A stretch of 8,819 nt of DNA from Phycisphaerae bacterium (GTDB lineage: Bacteria; Planctomycetota; Phycisphaerae; UBA1845; Fen-1342), in contig JALHOX010000184.1 of assembly GCA_022842805.1 (NCBI GenBank), positions 1 through 8,819 of the forward strand, in the 5' to 3' direction. The notes under the pieces were generated by a model. It had not been told where the DNA came from and ran no database searches. It was given only the letters and a program-made list of their open reading frames with translations. Positions 1 to 6,064 of the stretch are shown here, in pieces. A program made the position numbers and the translations under genes. The first letter of the stretch is position 1, and each line of letters starts with the position of its first letter.

Positions 1-2
1 AT

Positions 3-53
3 CTGGCCGATTTCGCGGCGCTGCAGGAGAGCTACGGCGCGGGCTGTCTCTAA
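3..53 (+). CDS. C-terminal end of an unidentified protein (5' truncated by the window)
   Basis: Only the final 16 codons and a TAA stop are present; they read LADFAALQESYGAGCL. This resembles the short tail 'DLADFAxFQxxFG' that closes many secreted planctomycete proteins carrying a dockerin-like, EF-hand-type calcium motif, but that comparison is from memory and rests on very few residues. The frame is chosen because it ends cleanly in TAA and is followed by a possible terminator hairpin and a 150-nt gap before the next gene. No function can be assigned from this fragment. It could equally be the end of an unrelated protein. Confidence 0.5.
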   Translation: MADFAALQESYGAGCL

Positions 54-59
54 TCGGAG

Positions 60-78
60 CCCGTGTCGATGGCACGGG
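60..78 (+). terminator. Possible weak terminator hairpin after the first gene
   Basis: The arms CCCGTG (60-65) and CACGGG (73-78) can pair around a 7-nt loop, starting 7 nt after the TAA stop at 51-53. There is no clear T-run on the 3' side, only ATTT about 13 nt later. An intrinsic terminator is therefore only a suggestion from position and pairing. Confidence 0.3.
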
Positions 79-172
79 GGGTGACGTAAGATTTGACTGA
101 TTGTGGTGCGGAGGGTCGGCTTTACGGGCCCGTTCGCAGCCTGCCGCGCCGTCGCGTCGTCGAACGAAAACG

Positions 173-217
173 GTCCGCTCAGCGGACAATACACCCGGAT
201 ATCCGTATGCACATACG
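173..217 (+). promoter_or_regulatory. Cluster of three dyad symmetries around the MazG-like gene start
   Basis: Three inverted repeats lie in 45 nt: GTCCGCT-C-AGCGGAC (173-187), the perfect palindrome CGGATATCCG (196-205), and CGTATG-CA-CATACG (204-217), which encloses the ATG at 207. They could be operator half-sites or could fold in the mRNA and limit access to the start codon. No clear Shine-Dalgarno sequence lies before the ATG. The symmetry is visible in the sequence; the regulatory role is inferred. Confidence 0.35.
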
Positions 218-503
218 CGAGTTTCAGCAGCTCATCGACCGCATGTACTCCGACAAGGACCGCGCCCGCGGCAGCGCCAAGACTTTCCTCTGGTTTGCCG
301 AGGAGGTGGGGGAGCTGGCCAGCGCCATCGCCGGCAAGACCGATCGGGCCAACCTGGAGGAGGAGTTCGCGGATGTGCTGGCCTGGTTGGTTACACTTGC
401 GAATGTGGAGGGCGTCGACTTGGAACGCGCCCTGACGAAATTCACCGGCGGGTGTCCCGGATGCGGGGAGATCGTATGTCGCTGCACGGCGAAGATGACG
501 TGA
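207..503 (+). CDS. MazG-like nucleotide pyrophosphohydrolase (98 aa)
   Basis: This is a small single-domain all-alpha NTP pyrophosphohydrolase of the MazG-like superfamily, which hydrolyses nucleoside triphosphates to the monophosphate and pyrophosphate in the cytosol; the real substrate is unknown. The metal-binding pattern is clear: EEVGE near residues 32-36 and EEEFADVLAW near 49-58, matching the family's ExxE and ExxD motifs. The N-terminus MHIREFQQLID is typical, which supports the ATG at 207. A longer frame from TTG at 93 would add a low-complexity Arg-rich leader and is less likely. The C-terminus has a CPGCG...CRC cluster, a short zinc-knuckle-like tail seen in some MazG-like proteins. 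Its TGA stop (501-503) touches an ATG in the next gene's frame, so the two are probably cotranscribed. The family is secure; the function is general only. Confidence 0.88.
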   Translation: MHIREFQQLIDRMYSDKDRARGSAKTFLWFAEEVGELASAIAGKTDRANLEEEFADVLAWLVTLANVEGVDLERALTKFTGGCPGCGEIVCRCTAKMT

Positions 504-562
504 TGGTTGGTGGCGGGTCTGGTGGCGTTCGGTGCGCTGCCCCGGGCCGGCGGCAGGGGCTG

Positions 563-1705
563 ATGCGCATCGCGCTGATTGCGACGTTGGGCCTGCTCGC
601 GCCGCTCGCCGCGGCGCAGGGGATGAAGCCGTACGACTCGCCGTACTACTCGGTGCTGACGGACGTCCCCCCGGAGCGGGCGCAGGAGGCTGTGCTGCGC
701 GTCACGAAGATGTTCGAAGAGTATCAGCGGCGCACGTCGGGCTTCGCCGGCCGCGTCACGCGAAAAATGGTCTTTGAGCTTCATAGCGATTACGACCGCT
801 ACCTCCGGCACACCGAAGCACCGGGGACGGCGGGTCTTTACACCGGGGATCGGCTGTACGCGGCCTATCGCGCCGACACGCCGATCGACACCTGGCACGC
901 CGTTCAGCACGAGGGCTTTCACCAGTTCGTTGATTTCGCGATGGGTCGCAACGCCATTCCGATCTGGGCCAACGAGGGGCTCGCGGAGTATTTCGGCGAG
1001 TCGATCTGGTCCGGCGACCTCTTCTTCAGCGGCGCCGTTCCGCCGCGGCGGCTCGAGCGTGTTCAAAAGCTCATTCGCGAGAACGGCTTTCGCAGCGCGG
1101 TGGCGATGCTCAACCTCTCGCACGCCCAGTGGAACGCGGAGATGAACGTCGTGAACTACGACCAGGCGTGGTCGATGGTTCATTTCCTGGCGCACGGCGA
1201 CGGCGGAAAGTATGCCGATGAATTCGGGCGATTCCTGACGCAGCTACGCGGCGCGGCGAATTGGCAGCCGGTGTGGCGGGCGAACTTCGGAACCGACGTC
1301 GAGGCGTTCGACAAGCGCTGGCGCGAATACTGGCTGGCGCTCAAGCCCGATGCGACCGTGGACGTGTATACCTCGGCGACGGTCGCGACGATGACGAGCT
1401 TTTATGGCCGGGCGTTTGCGTCGAAGCAGCGATTCGAGGATTGGGGCGAGCTGCTGGAGACGGCGAAGCGTTCGGAGTTGAAGGTGCGGGCCGAGGATTG
1501 GCTGCCGCCCGGCTTGCTGAAGCAGGCGCTGGTCGATGTAAACGAGCGCGGCACATGGGAGCTGGTGGGCAGCGCCGCGCGCAAGAAGTTGGTCTGCACG
1601 CTCGACGACGGCCGACGGATCGAGGGCGAATTCCAGATTCGCGACGAGCGGGTGAAGAGCGTCGAGGTCAACATTCGGCCCGCGAAAAAGCAGAAGAAGC
1701 CCTGA
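563..1705 (+). CDS. Secreted HExxH metallopeptidase-like protein, DUF1570-type (380 aa)
   Basis: The protein starts with a classic signal peptide (MRIALIATLGLLAPLAAAQG, probable cut near residue 18), so it should act outside the inner membrane. A zincin core is visible: HEGFH at 116-120 fits HExxH, and NEGLAEYF with Glu138 supplies the third ligand expected of gluzincins. This layout resembles the planctomycete DUF1570 group. Residues from about 265 to the end form a second region with a beta-rich look, ending in a Lys-rich tail (KKQKKP). The ATG at 563 is chosen because an AGGGG ribosome site precedes it and the signal peptide begins there. An in-frame ATG at 503 overlaps the MazG stop (TGATG) and would add 20 poor N-terminal residues. 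The catalytic residues are intact, so peptidase activity is plausible. The substrate is unknown; a linked role in cell-envelope turnover would be inference. Confidence 0.85.
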   Translation: MRIALIATLGLLAPLAAAQGMKPYDSPYYSVLTDVPPERAQEAVLRVTKMFEEYQRRTSGFAGRVTRKMVFELHSDYDRYLRHTEAPGTAGLYTGDRLYAAYRADTPIDTWHAVQHEGFHQFVDFAMGRNAIPIWANEGLAEYFGESIWSGDLFFSGAVPPRRLERVQKLIRENGFRSAVAMLNLSHAQWNAEMNVVNYDQAWSMVHFLAHGDGGKYADEFGRFLTQLRGAANWQPVWRANFGTDVEAFDKRWREYWLALKPDATVDVYTSATVATMTSFYGRAFASKQRFEDWGELLETAKRSELKVRAEDWLPPGLLKQALVDVNERGTWELVGSAARKKLVCTLDDGRRIEGEFQIRDERVKSVEVNIRPAKKQKKP

Positions 1706-1729
1706 GAATGGGGCGAGATTGAGCGATCC

Positions 1730-2542
1730 ATGTGTACGGTGACAGTGGTGCCCATCGGCGGCGCGGCGCGGGTGGGTTGGGATGCGTTTCGGCTGGCCTG
1801 CAATCGCGATGAACAGCGGACGCGCCCTCCGGCAGCGGCGCCGCGGCCGCAGCAGGCCGGAACGCTTCGGGCGATCTGGCCGATCGACCCCGTCGGCGGT
1901 GGCACATGGGTGGGGGCGAATGAGTGCGGGGTCGTGCTTTCGCTGCTCAATCGCAACATCGAGCCGGCCGGCCCGCGGCCGCACGACGACCCGCGGGCGT
2001 CGCGCGGCGCGATCATTCCCGCGGCGCTTGAACATCAATCGCTGGCGGCTGTCGCGCGGTTCCTAAAAGACGAGATCGACCCGAAGCGCTATCCGCCATT
2101 TCGACTCATCGGCGTCGATGGGATCGATTCGCTGGTGTGCGAGGGCACCGGCGCGACGCTTCGGGTGGAAGTTTCGGCGCTCGGCGCCGCACCGCTCTTC
2201 ATCACATCGTCGGGGTTGGGCGACGCGCTGGTCGAGGCCCCGCGGCGGGCGCTCTTCAATGAGTGGTTTTCCGCGATGGGAGAGTCCTCCGAGGGCGGCG
2301 CGCTCGCGCGGACTGATGGCCGGAGCCCGTCAATCCTTCAAAAGCAGGACGCGTTTCATCGCCATTCGTGGCCCGACCGCACCCACCTTTCGGTCTGCAT
2401 GCGGCGCGAGGCCGCCCGCACCGTCAGTTTCGCCGCGGTGACGGTCTCGCCCGATGGGGTCGAGTTTCACTATCATGCCGGTCCGCCCGATGAGACGGCC
2501 GCGGAGACCACGATCCATCTACCTCGCAGGCGTTCTGCTTGA
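1730..2542 (+). CDS. NRDE / TANGO2-family protein (270 aa)
   Basis: The protein begins MCTVTVVP and carries CNRDE at residues 24-28 and GGGTWVGAN around 56-64, the three signatures of the NRDE (TANGO2) family. The family has an N-terminal nucleophile hydrolase-like fold in which Cys2 would be the nucleophile after Met removal. Its substrate is not settled; animal TANGO2 is linked to lipid and haem homeostasis. Length is close to the usual 250-280 residues. There is no signal peptide or membrane segment, so it is cytosolic. It starts 24 nt after the peptidase gene, and its TGA overlaps the TTG start of the DedA/ATP-grasp gene (TTGA at 2539-2542), which suggests translational coupling. The family call is secure, the biochemical role is not. 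Confidence 0.9.
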   Translation: MCTVTVVPIGGAARVGWDAFRLACNRDEQRTRPPAAAPRPQQAGTLRAIWPIDPVGGGTWVGANECGVVLSLLNRNIEPAGPRPHDDPRASRGAIIPAALEHQSLAAVARFLKDEIDPKRYPPFRLIGVDGIDSLVCEGTGATLRVEVSALGAAPLFITSSGLGDALVEAPRRALFNEWFSAMGESSEGGALARTDGRSPSILQKQDAFHRHSWPDRTHLSVCMRREAARTVSFAAVTVSPDGVEFHYHAGPPDETAAETTIHLPRRRSA

Positions 2543-4164
2543 GCTTCCTCGCGATCCTGCTGGCGACCTTTCTTCACGAAGACATCACCTGTATTTCGGT
2601 GGGCCTGCTGATCCGTGAGGGGCGGGTCGATCGGCTGGTCGGCGTGCTCGCCTGCTTCACGGGCATCTTCATCGGCGATCTGGGCTTATGGCTGATCGGC
2701 CGGCTGTTCGGTCGCCGACTGCTCCGCACGCGCTGGATCGCTGCCCGGCTGCACGCGGAACGCATGGAGCAACTCGCGACGTGGTTCAATCGTCGCGGCT
2801 GGCAGTTGGTCGTCGCCGCCCGATTTGTGCCGGGCACGCGCTTTCCCGTCTTCCTGGCAGCGGGGATTCTGGGGCGCTCGGCCTGGCAATTCGCGCTGAT
2901 CGCGATGCTGGCGGCGACCGTCTGGACGCCCATGCTCGTGCTGGGCTCGGCCTGGCTAGGCAAGCCGGTGGTCGAGTCGCTTCGAGGTTGGCTCGGTTCG
3001 ACCTGGCTCGCGATCGGGCTGGCGGTCGTGCTGATCATGATCGCGCTCTACGTCGTCGAGCGGATGGCGACGCCCATCGGGCGGGCACAGCTCATCGCGA
3101 CCGTCTCGCGCCTGTGGCGCTGGGAGTTCTGGCCGCAGTGGGTTTTCTACATTCCCGTCGTGCCGTGGATCGCATGGCTCGTGCTGCGGCATCGCAGCCT
3201 GATGGCCCCGACCGCCGCCAACCCCGCCATTCCGCACAGCGGCATCGTCGGCGAATCGAAGTACGACATTCTCTCGCGTCTGCCGTCGGAGTGGATCGTG
3301 CCCACGGCGCTGATTCCGGCCGGGCGCGCCGCCGACGATGGCTCCGGCGATGTCGCCGCCGAGCGCCTGGAGTTGCTTCGTCGCCTGATGATGGAGCGCG
3401 GCTGGAGCTATCCGCTGATCCTGAAGCCCGATGCCGGGGAGCGCGGCGCCGGGGTGCGCCTGGTGCGCGACGATGCCGCGGCGGCCGCCTATCTGCAGCG
3501 TTTCGCCGTGCCGATCGTGGCCCAGGTGTATCACCCGGGGCCGCACGAGGCGGGCGTTTTCTATGTCCGCCTGCCCAGCGAGCAGCGCGGCCGAATCTTC
3601 TCGATCACGGATAAGGCGCCGCCGGTGCTGACGGGCGACGGCCAGCACACGTTCGAACAATTGATCTGGCGTCACCCGCGATTTCGCATGCAGGCCGATG
3701 TTTTTCTGGATCGCTTCGCCGATCAGGCCGATCGCGTGCTCGATCGCGGTGAGGAGCTGCGGCTCGCGGTCGCGGGCAATCATTGCCAGGGCACGCTCTT
3801 TCGCGACGGCGGACATCTGCTGACGCCGGCGCTGGAGACGGCGATCGACGCCATCGCTCGGCAATTTGAGGGTTTTTTCTTCGGTCGCTTCGACCTGCGC
3901 TACGCGGATGTGGCGGCGCTGCGGGCCGGACGCGATTTTCGCATCGTCGAACTCAACGGCGCGCTCTCCGAGTCGACCAACATCTACGACCCCGCCCGCT
4001 CGCTGCTCTGGGCCTATGGCACGCTCTTTCGGCAATGGTGGTGGCTGTACGAAATCGGCGCCGCCAACGCCGCCCGCGGAGCGCGAGTCTCGAGCTGGGG
4101 CGAGCTGCGTAGCGACATGCGCCGCTACTACCAGCAGCAGCAGGTCGCGCCGAATTCGGATTGA
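2539..4164 (+). CDS. DedA/VTT membrane domain fused to an ATP-grasp ligase domain (541 aa)
   Basis: Residues 1 to about 175 look like a DedA (SNARE-associated, VTT) membrane protein: a short hydrophobic start with HED at 13-15, and the hallmark RFVPGTRFPVFLAAG at 95-109. DedA proteins are linked to lipid flipping and proton-motive-force balance. A further hydrophobic segment lies near 198-217. Then comes NPAI (228) and GESKYDIL (238-245), followed by an ATP-grasp fold: LILKPDAGERGAGVRLV around Lys296 for nucleotide binding, then FGRFDLRY with Asp452 and VELNG with Glu471 and Asn473 as likely magnesium ligands. ATP-grasp enzymes join a carboxylate to an amine or thiol through an acyl phosphate. 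The TTG start at 2539 overlaps the previous stop and leaves the N-terminal helix complete; an in-frame GTG at 2599 would cut through it. The target is unknown; a lipid or membrane-linked small molecule is inference. Confidence 0.87.
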   Translation: MSFLAILLATFLHEDITCISVGLLIREGRVDRLVGVLACFTGIFIGDLGLWLIGRLFGRRLLRTRWIAARLHAERMEQLATWFNRRGWQLVVAARFVPGTRFPVFLAAGILGRSAWQFALIAMLAATVWTPMLVLGSAWLGKPVVESLRGWLGSTWLAIGLAVVLIMIALYVVERMATPIGRAQLIATVSRLWRWEFWPQWVFYIPVVPWIAWLVLRHRSLMAPTAANPAIPHSGIVGESKYDILSRLPSEWIVPTALIPAGRAADDGSGDVAAERLELLRRLMMERGWSYPLILKPDAGERGAGVRLVRDDAAAAAYLQRFAVPIVAQVYHPGPHEAGVFYVRLPSEQRGRIFSITDKAPPVLTGDGQHTFEQLIWRHPRFRMQADVFLDRFADQADRVLDRGEELRLAVAGNHCQGTLFRDGGHLLTPALETAIDAIARQFEGFFFGRFDLRYADVAALRAGRDFRIVELNGALSESTNIYDPARSLLWAYGTLFRQWWWLYEIGAANAARGARVSSWGELRSDMRRYYQQQQVAPNSD

Positions 4165-4191
4165 GGATGGGGGGCCGGCCGCCGCCGGCGG

Positions 4192-4219
4192 TTGACACCC
4201 TGCGTCGCCAGCCTAGCAT
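4192..4219 (+). promoter_or_regulatory. Sigma70-type promoter for the STAS gene
   Basis: A perfect -35 box TTGACA (4192-4197) is followed after 16 nt by TAGCAT (4214-4219, four of six consensus matches). It lies 28 nt after the ATP-grasp stop and about 65 nt before the STAS start codon. A perfect 10-bp palindrome, CCGCCGGCGG (4182-4191), abuts the -35 box and could be a regulator site or chance in GC-rich DNA. The STAS gene can therefore be transcribed separately from the upstream operon. Confidence 0.6.
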
Positions 4220-4285
4220 GCTGAACTCTATCGATCGACCGAGGGCATTCCTCGGGCGCGACGACCGCAAGATGTGAGGCGCGCG

Positions 4286-4624
4286 ATGCCGGTTCAGCAA
4301 TGGTCAGACACGGTCCTGCTCGGCGAAATGGCCGACGATCCTCAATTCAGCGAGGACATCTCCGCCATCATCGAGCAGTGCAGCGAAAACTCAAACCTCG
4401 ACGTTTTGCTCAGCCTCGCCGACGTCAGCTTTCTGAATTCATCCAACATCGCCAAAGTGCTCAAGCTGCGGAAGACCGTGCAGATCAGCAATCAGCGCCG
4501 GCTCAAGCTTTGCGGCGTCAGCACGCAGGTGTGGGGCGTCTTCCTCGTCACCGGCCTCGACCGCATCTTCGACTTCGCCGACGACATCCCCAGCGGCCTC
4601 GCGTCGCTGCAACTCAGCCGCTGA
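4286..4624 (+). CDS. STAS-domain protein, anti-sigma-factor-antagonist-like (112 aa)
   Basis: The whole protein is one STAS domain, with the typical central pattern LDVLLSLADVSFLNSSNIAKVLKLRK (residues about 38-62). Ser52, or the adjacent Ser53, sits where anti-sigma-factor antagonists such as SpoIIAA are phosphorylated by a partner kinase; Asn51 replaces the usual Asp before it. Such proteins act in cytosolic partner-switching cascades that control sigma factors, phosphatases or surface processes. Start: the ATG at 4286 has GAGG (4276-4279) six nucleotides upstream; an in-frame GTG at 4274 is possible but leaves no space for that site. No kinase or sigma-factor gene is adjacent, so the partner is unknown. 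It has its own promoter and converges with lgt. Regulatory role is inferred from the fold. Confidence 0.82.
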   Translation: MPVQQWSDTVLLGEMADDPQFSEDISAIIEQCSENSNLDVLLSLADVSFLNSSNIAKVLKLRKTVQISNQRRLKLCGVSTQVWGVFLVTGLDRIFDFADDIPSGLASLQLSR

Positions 4625-4628
4625 GCGC

Positions 4629-4664
4629 AAAATCACGATAAATGCGGCCGCTTCGCGGCGGCCG
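4629..4664 (-). terminator. Hairpin between convergent STAS and lgt genes
   Basis: The arms CGGCCGC (4645-4651) and GCGGCCG (4658-4664) pair perfectly over a 6-nt loop. Read on the minus strand, the stem starts just after the lgt stop codon and is followed by a T-rich stretch (CATTTATCGTGATTTT), so it suits lgt best. It may also end STAS transcription on the plus strand, where no T-run follows. The T-run is interrupted, so efficiency is uncertain. Confidence 0.5.
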
Positions 4665-4665
4665 A

Positions 4666-5844
4666 CTACTTGGCCTTGGCGGGTTCGTCCTCGGGGATCC
4701 AGATTTTCGCTCGCGATGAGCGGGCCGGAAGCGTGCGCAGATAGATCAGGCCGAGCGCGCCGATGACCGTGAGCGAAAGCGCGATCGACTGCGAGATCGT
4801 CAGGCCGAAGGTGTCGAGCGGGTTGTCCTTGCGAATGACCTCAAGCAAGAAGCGCGACGGCGCCTCGATCGTCAGCAGAGTCAGAATCACCACGCCATCG
4901 CGTGCCCGGCGGTAATAGAGCGAGTTCAAAAAGAGCGCGAGCGCCGTCAGCCCGAGCGTTGAGTAAAGCTGCGTGGGATGCACCGGCAGCGACGGATGTT
5001 CGTGGGCGAGCTCCCGCAATTGCGGAAGCGTCATGTCGTAGCGCTCCAGCTGCTGGCGCACGTCGTAGAAGGGCAGCTTCGTGCGCACGGCGTTGAGCTT
5101 CGAAATCTTGTCCTCCAGCGATTTGCGCTCCGCATCGTTTGCGGCTTTGTCGCGAGCGATGAAGAGTTCGGTGAGTTCGGCCCGAAGCTTTTTCGACTCT
5201 GCGAGCGCGCTCTCAATTTCCGAGTCCGCCGCCATCAGGTGCCGCAACTGAATCGGGGTGGGCGTGGCGGCGTTGTCGCTCAGGTAGATCAACTCGGCCG
5301 GCAGCTCCGCGCCGGGCAGCCGCCGCTCCCACTGCACAAAGGCCGGATTGCTGCCGTAGGGAAACTTCACCTTCCACGGAAGATCGCACGGCCCGCCGAA
5401 GCAGCAGCCGTTGAAGAAACAGCCGATGCGGCCGATCGCCATGCCGATTGCGCAGCTGGGCGCGACGATGTCGAGATACCAGCGCGTGGAATGGCCCCAC
5501 AATCGCAGATACACCAGCACGCCGATCACTGCCGCGATAAACCCGCCGTAGAACTCCATGCCGCCTTGCGTAAGGTCGAGCACCGCGAAGATGCGGGCCG
5601 TGGTCGTCGGCAGGCGTGCGAACTGGGTGTCCCAATAGTGCCATGCATACATGATGCGGCAGCCCAGCACGCCGCCGATGAGCGAGATGAAGCCCATGTT
5701 GATGATGACGTCGGGGTTGGCGCCGCTCTTGAAGCCGCGCCGCATCGCCCACCAGATGGCGAGAAAGAAGCCGAGGGTCATCATGACGCCGAAGGTCGGG
5801 ACTTCGCGTCCGAGGTACGGGATTTTGAAGAGGATCGGGTACAT
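4666..5844 (-). CDS. lgt: Prolipoprotein diacylglyceryl transferase with a coiled-coil insertion (392 aa)
   Basis: Lgt is an inner-membrane enzyme that moves a diacylglyceryl group from phosphatidylglycerol to the lipobox cysteine of prelipoproteins, the first step of lipoprotein maturation. The signature is at 138-150, GRIGCFFNGCCFG, followed by HPTQLY at 289-294 and RFLLEVIR at 331-338 with the conserved Arg331. Several hydrophobic segments flank these. The E. coli Asn146 in GRxGNF is Cys142 here, and E. coli His103 aligns with Tyr99 in EFYGG; I recall the GRxGC form from other non-enterobacterial Lgt proteins. The spacing between signature and HPTQLY is about 139 residues, roughly 95 more than in E. 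coli (291 aa total), and 207-257 is a charged coiled coil. The ATG has GGAG (5849-5852) upstream. Function is secure; the insertion's role is unknown. Confidence 0.95.
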   Translation of the reverse strand: MYPILFKIPYLGREVPTFGVMMTLGFFLAIWWAMRRGFKSGANPDVIINMGFISLIGGVLGCRIMYAWHYWDTQFARLPTTTARIFAVLDLTQGGMEFYGGFIAAVIGVLVYLRLWGHSTRWYLDIVAPSCAIGMAIGRIGCFFNGCCFGGPCDLPWKVKFPYGSNPAFVQWERRLPGAELPAELIYLSDNAATPTPIQLRHLMAADSEIESALAESKKLRAELTELFIARDKAANDAERKSLEDKISKLNAVRTKLPFYDVRQQLERYDMTLPQLRELAHEHPSLPVHPTQLYSTLGLTALALFLNSLYYRRARDGVVILTLLTIEAPSRFLLEVIRKDNPLDTFGLTISQSIALSLTVIGALGLIYLRTLPARSSRAKIWIPEDEPAKAK

Positions 5845-5900
5845 AGGGCTCCGTCGTTAGACCGCGATGCGCTCGGCACGCACGAGGTTGCGATTTTCCG

Positions 5901-5940
5901 TATCAGGTGACCAGTGTCAGGTGTCAGGTGTCAGGTGACA
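5901..5940 (+). repeat. Tandem heptamer array (consensus TGTCAGG)
   Basis: Five consecutive 7-bp units read TATCAGG, TGACCAG, TGTCAGG, TGTCAGG, TGTCAGG, followed by a partial TGACA. The middle three are identical. The array lies 57-97 nt upstream of the lgt ATG (minus strand), inside the likely promoter and leader region of that gene. Unit number could vary by slippage. It may be a member of a dispersed intergenic repeat family, which this window alone cannot show. Confidence 0.85.
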
Positions 5941-5946
5941 AGAGGA

Positions 5947-5963
5947 GCCCGCCGACGCCGGGC
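5947..5963 (-). terminator. Possible weak terminator after the ACMSD gene
   Basis: GCCCG (5947-5951) and CGGGC (5959-5963) can form a short hairpin. On the minus strand it is followed by TCCTCTTGTC, which is pyrimidine-rich but not a T-run. It lies about 100 nt downstream of the ACMSD stop, between the inverted heptamer copies. The stem is short and the call is tentative. Confidence 0.2.
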
Positions 5964-6007
5964 GATAAGAAACTCACAAATTGACCGTAAGGCTCGCATC
6001 CGCGCGC

Positions 6008-6021
6008 CCTGACACCTGTGA
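6008..6021 (-). repeat. Inverted copy of the TGTCAGG heptamer (two units)
   Basis: CCTGACACCTGTGA is the reverse complement of two heptamers, TCACAGG and TGTCAGG. The 11 bases CCTGACACCTG (6008-6018) are an exact inverted match to the array at 5901-5940, with about 70 bp between. Together they could form a long-loop hairpin in RNA of either strand or mark the two edges of one repeat element. Confidence 0.75.
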
Positions 6022-6064
6022 CTTGACGGCTAAGACAGCGACTCGCGAACAGCGGCTGAATCGC

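Noticed and set aside
93..98. TTGACT as a -35 box for the MazG operon
   Set aside because: No acceptable -10 box lies 15-19 nt downstream; the sequence there is TCGGCT.
93..206. N-terminal extension of the MazG-like gene from TTG at 93
   Set aside because: The added 38 residues are Arg-rich and unlike the family, while MHIREFQ at 207 is a typical family start.
503..562. Alternative start of the peptidase at ATG 503, overlapping the MazG stop
   Set aside because: It would put 20 Gly/Arg-rich residues before a signal peptide that is complete from 563, and the AGGGG site favours 563. It is kept as a lesser possibility.
2956..4035. Long minus-strand frame opposite the DedA/ATP-grasp gene (359 codons)
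   Set aside because: It is antisense to a protein with clear conserved motifs, and the translation has no domain features.
4978..5910. Long open frame on the plus strand opposite lgt (310 codons)
   Set aside because: It is antisense to a secure lgt; its product is His/Arg/Ala-rich with no family signature, as expected of GC-rich shadow frames.
5901..5940. Heptamer array as a CRISPR array
   Set aside because: Units are 7 bp with no spacers, far below CRISPR repeat length, and no cas genes are nearby.
5900..5941. lgt promoter built from array sequences (TTGTCA or CTGACA with TGATAC on the minus strand)
   Set aside because: Each pairing has a poor -10 box or off-consensus bases, and the repeat makes chance matches likely.
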